Positions 26,978-36,474 of a stretch of DNA of 64,000 bases are shown piece after piece. Location of the stretch: NCBI GenBank assembly GCA_964603125.1, contig CAZRUA010000002.1:56424-120423 (forward strand), given 5' to 3'. The notes under the pieces are model-generated. The model worked only from the letters and a program-made list of their open reading frames with translations, made no database searches and was not told the DNA's origin. The position numbers and the translations under genes were made by a program. This DNA comes from CAZRUA01 sp964603125 (GTDB lineage: Bacteria; Bacteroidota; Bacteroidia; B-17B0; Aurantibacillaceae). Positions within the stretch are counted from its first letter, which is position 1, and each line of letters starts with the position of its first letter.

Positions 26978-28084
26978 ATGAATTTTGTAAAAACTTTCTC
27001 AAGTAGCGAGATAGCAAGCATCACAAGGAAACGCAGCTTGGAAACCAAATGGGGAGAGAAAGTAAAATTTCTTGAAAGTAATCTTCACATAGAAGAAGAT
27101 TTAAAAAAATCAGATGCGAAATTTGTCCTATTGGGCTTGCCAGAGGATATTGGTGTAAAGGCAAATTACGGCCGAGGAGGTACACATACCGCTTGGCGAC
27201 CAGCCCTTGAAAACATTCTTAATTTACAAAGCAATCATTTTTTAAGTGGTGAAGAGATTTTAGTGTTAGGAGAGGTTGATTTTTCTGATCTGATGAAAAA
27301 AGCTGAGGGTATTGATTCAAAGCACAAGTATGGAATAGAGCATTTAAGAAAACTAGTTGAATATGTTGATGCAAGGGTAATTGATGCAATTAGAGTGGTA
27401 ACAGGAGCGGGTAAAATTCCAATTATTATCGGAGGTGGACATAATAACTCATATGGGAATATAAAAGGAGCTAATGAAGGCCTTAGGCTTTGTGATAAAC
27501 AAAAGTGTACTGGAATAAACGTAATTAATTGTGATCCACATACCGATTTCAGGGTTAGAGAGGGCAGACATAGCGGTAATGGATTTAGTTATGCTTTTGA
27601 AGAAAATTTGCTTCACAAATACACTGTTTTTGCTGCGCATGAGCAGTATAATAATAGTCAGGTTTTGGACCAATTTGCAAAGCACAATGAGTTTTTGCAC
27701 TTAAATACTTACGAAGATATTTTTGTGCGTGAGAATAAAACTTTTTCAAGCGCTTTAACCGAATGTATTGATTTTGTAAAGGAACGCCCATGTGGAGTAG
27801 AATTAGACTTGGATGCAATAACTAATGTTCCTTCAAGTGCAAAAACATCCAGTGGAATATCGCCACTGCAGGCTCGTCAATACGTTTATCAAGCGGCAAA
27901 TAAGTTAAACGCCTGCTATCTCCATATAGCAGAAGGAGCGCCTGTATTAGCACATATTAAAGCAGATAATAAAACGGGTAAGTTAATTGCTTATTTGGTT
28001 TGTGATTTTATGAAAGGAATACTTGATAAAGCAAAAATTACAAATTCCAACGAAGTTGTTGTAGATTTAAAACAGGATAGTTAG
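26978..28084 (+). CDS. Arginase/ureohydrolase family, formimidoylglutamase-like
   Basis: Binuclear manganese hydrolase of the arginase fold. The metal ligands can be placed: His155 in IGGGHNNSYG, Asp186/His188/Asp190 in NCDPHTDFR, and Asp277/Asp279 in VELDLDAI. The usual GGxHD motif has Asn after the His here. The length of 368 residues, larger than classic arginase, and the Ser-Gly-Ile-Ser-Pro stretch (KTSSGISPLQARQY) suit the Bacteroidota formimidoylglutamase group, which would hydrolyse N-formimidoyl-glutamate in histidine breakdown. No other hut gene is next to it, so the substrate is inferred. Confidence 0.85.
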   Translation: MNFVKTFSSSEIASITRKRSLETKWGEKVKFLESNLHIEEDLKKSDAKFVLLGLPEDIGVKANYGRGGTHTAWRPALENILNLQSNHFLSGEEILVLGEVDFSDLMKKAEGIDSKHKYGIEHLRKLVEYVDARVIDAIRVVTGAGKIPIIIGGGHNNSYGNIKGANEGLRLCDKQKCTGINVINCDPHTDFRVREGRHSGNGFSYAFEENLLHKYTVFAAHEQYNNSQVLDQFAKHNEFLHLNTYEDIFVRENKTFSSALTECIDFVKERPCGVELDLDAITNVPSSAKTSSGISPLQARQYVYQAANKLNACYLHIAEGAPVLAHIKADNKTGKLIAYLVCDFMKGILDKAKITNSNEVVVDLKQDS

Positions 28085-28206
28085 AGAATTCTGAGCTTAA
28101 CTTTTGTATTGGTTTATTAGTTAATTCTATATTCCAAACAAAGTGCTTCCATTTTTTTATTTTTTGGCACAAACTATAAAGAAATTTATATCTTAGCTTA
28201 ACTATT

Positions 28207-30237
28207 ATGTTCGACTCAGTTAAGAAAATATTTGTCTTTTTAATTATCTTTATTTCATCCATTTCTCTTCATGCGACGGATATTAAAAGTTTATTTAAGG
28301 AACTGAATGAATGTAAACAAGATTCAGATAAGGTTTCAGTTTTAATTAAATTGTCAAATTATTATGAGGTTCATAATACCGATAGTGCTTTATTAATGGC
28401 ACAAAAGGCATTGGATTTATCAAATAGTATTAATTATACATCGGGAATAATTGCTAGCACTCAAAAAATCGGAATTATATATCAAAGCCGTGGTAAGTAC
28501 AATATAGCGAATACTCATTTTTTTAATGCTTTAAAACTAGCAGAAAAAACCAACAACAAAAAGTATCAGGTGCAAATATACAATTCAATTGCAAATGCAT
28601 TCGCTTACCAAAAATTGTATTCGCAAGCACTTCAATACTTTGAAAAGGCTTTAGAATGTGCTAAGGAAGCTGGCATTAGAAACAAAATGAGTGTTTTGCT
28701 TATGAATATGGGTAACATAGCTTATTCTGAAGAGTACGGCGGTAAAAAGTTTGATAAAACAATTGAATATTACAATAAGGCTTTGGAATTTGCAGTTGAA
28801 TTTAAGGATACTTCGCAAATGATCAGCGTTTATGGTAATCTTACGCAGCCCTATATGGATATTGGAAATTATAAGAAGGCACTTGAACTTGTTGCAATCG
28901 CAAAGGGCTTAGCGGAGAATAGAGGCGAGAAGGATGATTTAATCACGTTGAATTATTTCGCTGGTAGAGCTAATGCGCTCTCTAAAAATTATGATCAAGC
29001 AAACATAGATTTTAAGGAAAGTATTAAATATTCAAAGGAAATGGATAATATGGATTACTTGTCTGAAAACTATATCTGTTTGGCAGAGATGAATTATACA
29101 GCTGGTAATTATAAAGAAGCGTATGATTATTATGAGTTGCATAAAAGAATAGAAGATTCTTTATTAAATACCGAAACAACCAAACAATTAAATGAGCTTA
29201 CAACATTGTATCAAGCAGAAAAGAAGCAAAAGGAGTTGGAGTTAAGCAATCAGAAACTCATTACAAAGGATAAGGAGCTAAAGAATCAACAAATAATTAT
29301 TTTTTCAAGTATTCTTGGATTAGTCCTACTTCTTATTCTTCTCTTTGTTTTTTATAGTCGTTATCAAATTAAGCAGAAGGCAAATACAAAACTGGAAAAT
29401 GCTTATAGCATTATTGAAGAAAAACAAAAGGACATAACTGATAGTATAAATTATGCCGAAAAAATTCAGTTAGCTATATTGCCAAGCGAAGAAGATATTG
29501 GCTCTTCAGTCTTTAGTGATTCCTTTGTGTTATTTCGACCTAGAGATGTTGTTAGTGGTGATTTTTATTGGTTTCAAGAACTGATAAATGAAAGTAATAC
29601 AGATACGGTTGATACTAAGACTATTAAGCAAGTTGGCAATCTAAGTTTATTAGCCGTCGCTGATTCTACAGGACACGGTGTTCCTGGTGCATTGATGAGT
29701 ATGATTGGGTCATCGCTCTTAAACCAAATTATTTTAGATGGTAAGGTTAAAACTACAGGCGAGATTTTAGATGCGCTGCGTGTTGGTATTGTCTCTACGT
29801 TTAAGCAGAGGAGTGATGAAAATAAACGCAGAGATGGAATGGATATTAGTTTAATAGCGTATAATGCTGAAACTAAATTACTTCAGTATTCAGGGGCCAA
29901 TAATTCAATTTATTATATTAGAGAGAATGAGCTAATTGAAATTAAACCAACAAAGCAGCCTATTGGTTTTTCAGAAAGTATGGATAAGCCATTTGAAACG
30001 CACGTATTGGAGGTGAAGAAAGGTGATTGTTTTTATATGTTTACTGATGGTTATGCCGATCAATTTGGAGGAGAGAAGGGAAAAAAATTCAAGTATGCTC
30101 AACTAAAGGATGTTTTAATGTCAGTTCATATGCAAGATATGAAGTTGCAAAAGCAAAGTTTAGTCAATGTGTTTGAGAATTGGAAAGGTAAACACGAACA
30201 AGTTGATGATGTTTGTATTGCGGGTTTTAGAATTTGA
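28207..30237 (+). CDS. TPR-transmembrane-SpoIIE serine phosphatase (paralogue)
   Basis: Same architecture as 21552-23672: signal peptide (1-23), TPR array (~30-320) with units such as ALQYFEKALECAKEAG, coiled coil, one transmembrane helix (~364-387), and a SpoIIE/PP2C phosphatase domain from ~444. Catalytic stretches FRPRDVVSGDFYW, ADSTGHGVPGALMSMIGSSL and FTDGYADQFGG are intact. The domain carries a Ser/Thr/Asp-rich insert (NESNTDTVDTKTIK) near residue 465 that the paralogue lacks. The two phosphatase genes probably sense different inputs. It converges with rdgB, overlapping it by 11 bases. Confidence 0.92.
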   Translation: MFDSVKKIFVFLIIFISSISLHATDIKSLFKELNECKQDSDKVSVLIKLSNYYEVHNTDSALLMAQKALDLSNSINYTSGIIASTQKIGIIYQSRGKYNIANTHFFNALKLAEKTNNKKYQVQIYNSIANAFAYQKLYSQALQYFEKALECAKEAGIRNKMSVLLMNMGNIAYSEEYGGKKFDKTIEYYNKALEFAVEFKDTSQMISVYGNLTQPYMDIGNYKKALELVAIAKGLAENRGEKDDLITLNYFAGRANALSKNYDQANIDFKESIKYSKEMDNMDYLSENYICLAEMNYTAGNYKEAYDYYELHKRIEDSLLNTETTKQLNELTTLYQAEKKQKELELSNQKLITKDKELKNQQIIIFSSILGLVLLLILLFVFYSRYQIKQKANTKLENAYSIIEEKQKDITDSINYAEKIQLAILPSEEDIGSSVFSDSFVLFRPRDVVSGDFYWFQELINESNTDTVDTKTIKQVGNLSLLAVADSTGHGVPGALMSMIGSSLLNQIILDGKVKTTGEILDALRVGIVSTFKQRSDENKRRDGMDISLIAYNAETKLLQYSGANNSIYYIRENELIEIKPTKQPIGFSESMDKPFETHVLEVKKGDCFYMFTDGYADQFGGEKGKKFKYAQLKDVLMSVHMQDMKLQKQSLVNVFENWKGKHEQVDDVCIAGFRI

Positions 30238-30802
30238 TCAATTCGGTAATTAGTTTTTTTGTTGCCAAGGCTCTATGACTTATTTTATTTTTTTCTTCTA
30301 ATGAAATTTCGGCAAAAGTTGTTTGATAACCATCAGGAATAAATATTGGGTCGTAGCCAAAGCCATCGGTGCCTTTTGGTGAATGATTTATTACTCCATC
30401 AATTCTACCTTCAAAAAAATAATGTTCTCCGTTTAGAACGAGGCAAATTACTGTTTTAAAACAGGCTTTTCTGTTATGTATTCCTTCTAGTTTTTTTAAA
30501 ACTAAATTAGTGTTGTTAATGTCGTTTTTATCCTCTCCTGCGTATCTGGCCGAGTATACGCCTGGCTCACCGTTTAAGGCTTCAATTTCTAAACCAGAAT
30601 CGTCAGCAAAGCAATCAATATTGTAATTATTGTAAATATAGTCAGCTTTCATTTTAGCATTTTCAGCAAAAGTTACTCCAGTTTCCGGAATATCATTTAA
30701 ATTAGGAATAAAAGATAAATCTCTTAGGGTAATATTGGCTGGCAATAAAGCCTGAATTTCTTTGACTTTATTTTTATTAAAGCTAGCAAAAACTAAATCC
30801 AT
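30227..30802 (-). CDS. rdgB: XTP/dITP diphosphatase (RdgB/HAM1 family)
   Basis: Removes deaminated purine nucleotides (dITP, XTP) from the pool. The chosen start MDLVFASFNKNKVKEI places the family N-terminus (xxFASxNxxKxxEI) correctly; the frame can be extended to 30859, but those 19 residues lie inside the upstream gene and are not family-like. Motifs seen are TFAENAKMKA, FADDSGLEIEALNGEPGVYSAR and GYDPIF with SHRALA near the end. The ATG begins one base after the stop of the giant adhesin gene, so translation is probably coupled. Confidence 0.95.
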   Translation of the reverse strand: MDLVFASFNKNKVKEIQALLPANITLRDLSFIPNLNDIPETGVTFAENAKMKADYIYNNYNIDCFADDSGLEIEALNGEPGVYSARYAGEDKNDINNTNLVLKKLEGIHNRKACFKTVICLVLNGEHYFFEGRIDGVINHSPKGTDGFGYDPIFIPDGYQTTFAEISLEEKNKISHRALATKKLITELIKF

Positions 30803-30803
30803 A

Positions 30804-33800
30804 TTAATTAACTGTAAATTTTTTAATCTGTGATTTCGAACCAAAAGTAATTTTTGCAATAAAAGTTCCTTTTAAAAGATTGCTGACAGGGATTTTATAA
30901 AGGTTTAAGCCTTCAACTAAGTAAATACTACTATTTTTAAAAACACTCTGCCCTAAAACGTCAGTTATTTCTATTTCTGTAACGCCATCTGTGGGCACTA
31001 CAATGGGTATAGTTATATCTGTACTAGCTGGGTTAGGAAATAAATTACTTACAAAAAATTCAGAAGAATTTAAAGTATTACATAAGGTGTTATTTGATGG
31101 ATTATCATCTGAAGATTGATTAGCATCAAGTATTTGCATACAAACAAACTCATTCTCATTATTGTTTAATTTTGTTTGGGCAGAAAAATTATAATTCAAG
31201 ACTGAACCAGGTGTTAAATTTCCTGTCCAATGCTCTTTCAGGGTACTCGCATCTTTTAAATGGTATTCCAAATTTAAGTCGGTAATTGTAACTGATCCAT
31301 AATTTACCAGTACACTTTGTACTTGCATATAATTGTTACTAATAGTTGGGTTAACTGATAAAATTCCAATATCAAAATTGCGAGGAATAACATTGATGTT
31401 TTTTATAATTGAGTTAGAACAAGAGTTTGTATCCGTTAGATTTAAGGAGATACTGTAGCTTCCTGTATCGCTAAAGGTTATGTTTGGATTTGAATTTGAT
31501 GACACGAAATTATTGCTAGCTGTCCAAGTATAAGAATCCGCCGGAGAGATGTTTGGGGATAAACTAACAGATAGCCCAGGGTAAATGAATGAAGAGGGGG
31601 TTAGTGTGAAATCAGTATTAGGCAAATCAAATACGGTAACATTCTTTGTTACATTATTCATACAACCATTGTTACTGGTTACCTCTAAATTAATAGGATG
31701 ATTTCCTACAATGTTGCCAAGAAAACTAGGGTTTTGTAAAGTTGAAAAAGTTGTATTGTTTTCTTTCCAATTCCAAGCACTAATGCTTCCATTGCTATCA
31801 AAGGAATTGTCGTTGAGTAATATGCTTTGGTTTTTGCAAAGTGAAGAAGATGAGAAATTAGCTGTTGGAGGTAGAAACACATTTACATTTTTTGTAATGC
31901 TTGAATTACACCCATTTGTGCCATTAACATTCAAGGTAATTACATAGGTTCCAGGTACTGTAATGTTTTTAACTACATTTAGATTAGTTGAAGTTCCTCC
32001 GGCGGTTCCAAAGTTCCATGAGCGTGGATGTGAGTTATAAGGACTAGGCACGTTTGAATTATCACTAAATGTTATAGATGTGTTTGTACAAGCGGGTGTG
32101 TAAGTAAAATCGGCTACAACTTCTTGTTTTAACGTAATAGTTTTAACAATGGTGTCGTAACAGCCATATTGATTACCAATAATTAAAGTAACGTTATGAT
32201 TCCCAGAGTTACTAAAAACATGACTAGGGTTTGCTACTAGCGACTGGTTGTTTGAACCTGAAGAAACATCACCAAAATTCCATGCATAATTACTCAATGT
32301 TGTTCCATTGCCTATACTGGATGATGTAAATGTTGAAGTAGAATTTTGACATAGGTTAGCACTTGCAAAATTTGCTGTTGGTTTTTGTTTTACATGAACT
32401 GAAGTTGAATAAGTTTGACTACAACCAACATCTGTTGTTACAAAAAGATTGACAATATAAATACCGCTATCAGGGTAGAAATAAATTGGGTTTTGAATAT
32501 TTGAAGTGTCAATATTTGAAGAGTTATTGCCAAAATCCCAATGCCAAGTGTTAATTGTGTTTCCTACGGGAGCAACAGATAAGTCATTAAAATTAACGGA
32601 ATCATTTTTACATAAAATACCCGTACTAAAGTTAACTGTTGGTGCTTGTCCTAATACGGTAACATTAATTGTGTCTGATGCGCTGCAACCGTTTTGATTT
32701 GTTACATCAACATAATATTGTCCGGTACTGTTAACTATAAGTGAATCACCTGTGGAGTTATCATTCCAATGAAATACATTGGATGGGTTGTTACCCGAGA
32801 TTAATTGTATTTGATTTCCAGCGCAGATAGTTATGTCTGGGCCAAGAGATGCAATGTTCCTAAAGTCATCTTTAATTACTTGTACGGAAGGCGAATGCAC
32901 TGCACAGCCATTCGTGTCATTCACAACAACTGAATACGTGTTTGTGTTTGATATTACAATACTCGGAGCATTGCTACCTGTGCTCCACAAATAACCATAA
33001 TTAGATGAGTTTAGCAAAGGATTCCAACTAATACTTGTTGAACAAAATGTTGTGTCTGGCAATGTGTAAATTGAAAATGGTGTTTGAAAAGATTGTATTA
33101 CACTCGTGTCTCTAGAAATAAAATCAAAAACGTCTGTTGCAACTATTGATATTGTATCAGCCTGATTTAGGGTAATTGAACTTGCCGTTACTCCGTTTGA
33201 CCATTGTATATTTGAAAAATAGTTGTTCGAAGTATTTAAAGTTACAGTAGTGTCGCAAACATTGTTTATTGGCGGTCCAATGTCAACTTTAGATGTGTAG
33301 CGATTTCTAAAATATTCAATTATTTTATCATTTTCTGAACTATTGAGTTCGTGATCGAAAATTAATATTTCTGCTATTTCTGTGTTACAAAAACCTAGTC
33401 CATCATCTCTGTAACCAATTGTTATGAAGTTAGAATTTGCTTGAGAAAATGCAGAAATGATAGAATCTTTAAGAATAGAATTTTCGCCAATTTTCCATTT
33501 ATCGGTTTGGTCATTTAATGAACCCTGAAGTATAGTAAAGTCTTTTGCAGTTAGGTCGGAAGATGTTGAGTTTGAAACTCCAGCACCTTGATTGTTTGAC
33601 CCATTGATTAAAGTTATTCTAGAGCTTGTTCCACGTTGAATAAAATTCCAACTACCAGATAAGCCTGTTCCATAGGCAACCGATACGCCAAAGGGTTTGA
33701 AAGTTGGCGTTTTGCTAATAACATAAACAGAAGCTCCTAAATTTCCTAATGGAATTGCAGTAGTTGATTTTAAACCGTCATCGGTTCCATCAAAAATTAA

Positions 33801-36149
33801 AGAAGGTTTGTTTTTAATATTAAAATTGTTGCTAGTATATGAAGGATTAGATGCAGCATTTGGTGAGTTAAAAACAAAACCATTGCCAGATATGTCTGTC
33901 CAAGAACTTACTGAATTGCTGTTTTTAACAAGATTACTATCTGAACGCAACCAAACTTTTAAACCAGTTATAGATGTTGGAATAATATTTACCGGCGAAG
34001 GATTTGAAACCACAATTGTTTTGGAAACAGAATCTTTACACCCTTTGGAATTCATTAAAGTCAATGAAATGTTGTAATTTCCTACAGAGGGAAAATTTTT
34101 ATTGAATGAAGATGCAAATGAGGATATATTGCCGTTCTCGCGCCACACTCTATTTGTGATAGGAATACCGTTGGATACTCCGGTTTCATAAAAAGAATAG
34201 AACAAAGGATTAGAAGATGAGTTGTAAATATAATCCGAGTTAGGAGTAGGATATATATTAATAGGGCTGTTAATTTCTTCGGAGCAGCCAATATTAGTTG
34301 TTACAGTTAATTTAATATTATAATTCCCACTAGAGGTATATGTATTTGTTGGGTTTTGATTGTTTGAAGTATTTCCGTCTCCAAAATCCCATAACCAGTT
34401 GGTTATCGAATTACCACTTGGAGGTGTTGATTGATCGGTAAATTGCGCCGCACTTCCTTTGCATACATCCACAAAAGAAAAATTCGCTAAAGGGGCATCG
34501 CCCAAAACAGAAACATTTATCGAGTCAGTTTTTGAACAATTATTATTGTCTTTAACAGTTAACCAGTAAGTGTAGTTACCAATAGTATTGTTTATTTGCA
34601 AAGAATCATTGGTGCTATTGTCTGACCATGTATAAGAAGTTATAGAAGGTGAGCTTCCTGACAAGAAAATATAATTGCCAGAACATATCGATACGTCTGG
34701 TCCCAATGTTACTAAAGATAGTAAAGAATCAATGCTTACATTTATTGTGTCGGTATAATAACAGCCATTAAGGTCAGTGGCTTTTAACCAATAATTACCA
34801 CTCGAAGTAACGTTTAAAGTCGAATCAATACTATTATTTGACCATAAAAAAACATAGTTTAAACTTGATGTAAAATCTGGTTTTAAAATAAATGTTGAGT
34901 TATAACAAGCTAAAGTATCATTACCCAGACTAAATGTAGGTATTGGATTAACTAATATGGTTATTGTATCTTTAGATACATTAGCGTTACAGTCTGTAAC
35001 AGACACATAATAAGTTCCAGTTGCATTCACAGTTGTCAAATTTGAAAATGATCCGTTTGACCAAGAATAATTGTAAAGAGGAAGGCCTGCATTTAAAGTT
35101 AACTGTTGGCCTGCACAAATTGCGGTATCAGCTCCTAAATTTACAGTGTAGTTAGATATATCTTTTGAAATTGTAATTGTATCGGAGCTTATCCTTCCAA
35201 AAATATCGGTTGTTGTTAAAGAATAATTACCATTGCTGTTTATTACCAATGAATCATTTGTCGAATTATCTTGCCATTCATAATTGGTGAAGTAATTTTT
35301 TGCCGCTTTCAAAGTAAATGGTAGGGAGCAAACGGTTGTATCAAGACCTAAATTAACAGAGGGGGCATATTTTTCATAAATGTAATTTTCTACAATTCCT
35401 CTTGCCGAATCTGATAGTTGGGTGTCGTATATTAGAATCTCATATATATCTCCGTAAAAAAAGCCAGATAAAAAATCAGGGCGAGAGCCAATTGTGTTTA
35501 TAGAGATATTACTCACAGGTGCGCCTGTTGTTGTTAGTTGGGTTCCATTTTTATAAATCGAACTAGATGTAAATTCGCTAAGAAGGGGTGAAGTATAACT
35601 ACTGGTTGATTGTAGCAAATTTGTACCATCAAAAATTACTAAGCCTGGAAAACTCCCTCCGCCTGAACTTATTCCTTGCCCGTTACTACCTAAGATAAAA
35701 TGAATTGCATTTGTAACAGTATTTGGTTTGTAAAAGCAAAATATTGTGAAATCTCCAGATGTTAAGTTTATTTGAGGTAAGGAAAGGTAAGTTTGATCTC
35801 CTGTACTGCCACTTTTACCAAAGTGTAGACAAGGTTTATTGTTAATTTGATTAAAAGTGATTGAAGGTTGGTTACTTGGTGTATTTTGTAAAGCAGTATT
35901 ATTATTTCCGCTTCTGTCCAGCCATTGTTGAACGTTCGTTCCATTCAGTACCACGCCAGTATCTGATGATAGCCATAATAAGGGATTCCCCGCATTTAAA
36001 GGGCTATTATTCTGCGCAAATGACCTGGTACTAATTAAAATCAGAAATGTGAGGCTAAATAATCGTGATACTATTTTGGACAAAATACCAAGCCTAGATT
36101 TATTTTTGCTGAATAGGGCAATATTTTTTTTAGCTGTATTGATTTCCAT
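30804..36149 (-). CDS. Giant secreted PKD/LamG adhesin with T9SS C-terminal sorting domain
   Basis: A 1781-residue cell-surface protein. The long signal region ends near FAQNN (~47). Two laminin-G/concanavalin-like modules start with closely similar phrases (LLWLSSDTGVVLNGTNVQQW near 57 and LKVWLRSDSNLVKNSNSVSSW in the middle). Between and after them lie repeated Ig-like units (LGxDTxxC...YxWSNGS...GTYxVxVTD) and several PKD domains (WLWDFGDGNTSNNQNPTNTY; WHWDFGNNSSN; YAWNFGDVSSG). The last ~80 residues are a type A T9SS sorting domain (LFPNPASTDITIP, ITDVLGQ, KGTFIAKITFG, KKFTVN). It should be secreted by T9SS and attached to the surface, probably for adhesion or gliding. Confidence 0.95.
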   Translation of the reverse strand: MEINTAKKNIALFSKNKSRLGILSKIVSRLFSLTFLILISTRSFAQNNSPLNAGNPLLWLSSDTGVVLNGTNVQQWLDRSGNNNTALQNTPSNQPSITFNQINNKPCLHFGKSGSTGDQTYLSLPQINLTSGDFTIFCFYKPNTVTNAIHFILGSNGQGISSGGGSFPGLVIFDGTNLLQSTSSYTSPLLSEFTSSSIYKNGTQLTTTGAPVSNISINTIGSRPDFLSGFFYGDIYEILIYDTQLSDSARGIVENYIYEKYAPSVNLGLDTTVCSLPFTLKAAKNYFTNYEWQDNSTNDSLVINSNGNYSLTTTDIFGRISSDTITISKDISNYTVNLGADTAICAGQQLTLNAGLPLYNYSWSNGSFSNLTTVNATGTYYVSVTDCNANVSKDTITILVNPIPTFSLGNDTLACYNSTFILKPDFTSSLNYVFLWSNNSIDSTLNVTSSGNYWLKATDLNGCYYTDTINVSIDSLLSLVTLGPDVSICSGNYIFLSGSSPSITSYTWSDNSTNDSLQINNTIGNYTYWLTVKDNNNCSKTDSINVSVLGDAPLANFSFVDVCKGSAAQFTDQSTPPSGNSITNWLWDFGDGNTSNNQNPTNTYTSSGNYNIKLTVTTNIGCSEEINSPINIYPTPNSDYIYNSSSNPLFYSFYETGVSNGIPITNRVWRENGNISSFASSFNKNFPSVGNYNISLTLMNSKGCKDSVSKTIVVSNPSPVNIIPTSITGLKVWLRSDSNLVKNSNSVSSWTDISGNGFVFNSPNAASNPSYTSNNFNIKNKPSLIFDGTDDGLKSTTAIPLGNLGASVYVISKTPTFKPFGVSVAYGTGLSGSWNFIQRGTSSRITLINGSNNQGAGVSNSTSSDLTAKDFTILQGSLNDQTDKWKIGENSILKDSIISAFSQANSNFITIGYRDDGLGFCNTEIAEILIFDHELNSSENDKIIEYFRNRYTSKVDIGPPINNVCDTTVTLNTSNNYFSNIQWSNGVTASSITLNQADTISIVATDVFDFISRDTSVIQSFQTPFSIYTLPDTTFCSTSISWNPLLNSSNYGYLWSTGSNAPSIVISNTNTYSVVVNDTNGCAVHSPSVQVIKDDFRNIASLGPDITICAGNQIQLISGNNPSNVFHWNDNSTGDSLIVNSTGQYYVDVTNQNGCSASDTINVTVLGQAPTVNFSTGILCKNDSVNFNDLSVAPVGNTINTWHWDFGNNSSNIDTSNIQNPIYFYPDSGIYIVNLFVTTDVGCSQTYSTSVHVKQKPTANFASANLCQNSTSTFTSSSIGNGTTLSNYAWNFGDVSSGSNNQSLVANPSHVFSNSGNHNVTLIIGNQYGCYDTIVKTITLKQEVVADFTYTPACTNTSITFSDNSNVPSPYNSHPRSWNFGTAGGTSTNLNVVKNITVPGTYVITLNVNGTNGCNSSITKNVNVFLPPTANFSSSSLCKNQSILLNDNSFDSNGSISAWNWKENNTTFSTLQNPSFLGNIVGNHPINLEVTSNNGCMNNVTKNVTVFDLPNTDFTLTPSSFIYPGLSVSLSPNISPADSYTWTASNNFVSSNSNPNITFSDTGSYSISLNLTDTNSCSNSIIKNINVIPRNFDIGILSVNPTISNNYMQVQSVLVNYGSVTITDLNLEYHLKDASTLKEHWTGNLTPGSVLNYNFSAQTKLNNNENEFVCMQILDANQSSDDNPSNNTLCNTLNSSEFFVSNLFPNPASTDITIPIVVPTDGVTEIEITDVLGQSVFKNSSIYLVEGLNLYKIPVSNLLKGTFIAKITFGSKSQIKKFTVN

Positions 36150-36474
36150 TTAAATATACTTGACTTTAGTTTACAAATCCTAAATTAGTTTTTAATGAAG
36201 TTGTACTTAACATTAGAGATATTTAAACTAAACAGTAAAGTGTAAATTTAGCCAAAAATGTTAATATAACCTAATGTATTGGCAGGTTTAAGTAAGCTAT
36301 AATTACTGTGAATCGATGAAATTCACTTTGCAATCACTAAAAACGTTTATATTTGTTCTTCGATATAATTTTGTTGTTTATTAGAATAAACTGTGTTAAA
36401 ACCAATTTAAGGTGCTTTGAATTATTTAAGTAAGAATTGATTTTAATAAAAATGTGTTTTATAAATTGAATTAA
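36150..36474. other. Divergent intergenic region upstream of the polysaccharide locus
   Basis: This 325-nt gap separates the adhesin gene (leftward) from rfbF (rightward). It holds a good rightward promoter (36327-36355) and a second -7-like TAATTTTG at 36366-36373, leaving a leader of over 100 nt before rfbF. I see no small gene in it. Confidence 0.6.
36327..36355 (+). promoter_or_regulatory. Candidate promoter of the polysaccharide locus
   Basis: TTTG at 36327-36330, a 17-nt spacer, then TATATTTG at 36348-36355, an excellent match to the Bacteroidota consensus. The predicted leader before the rfbF ATG is about 110 nt, long enough for leader-based control such as antitermination, but no clear hairpin was recognised. 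Confidence 0.6.

Noticed and set aside
33808..34077. Plus-strand ORF inside the adhesin gene
   Set aside because: No motif, no promoter, and the minus-strand frame is unbroken through clear LamG and PKD domains.
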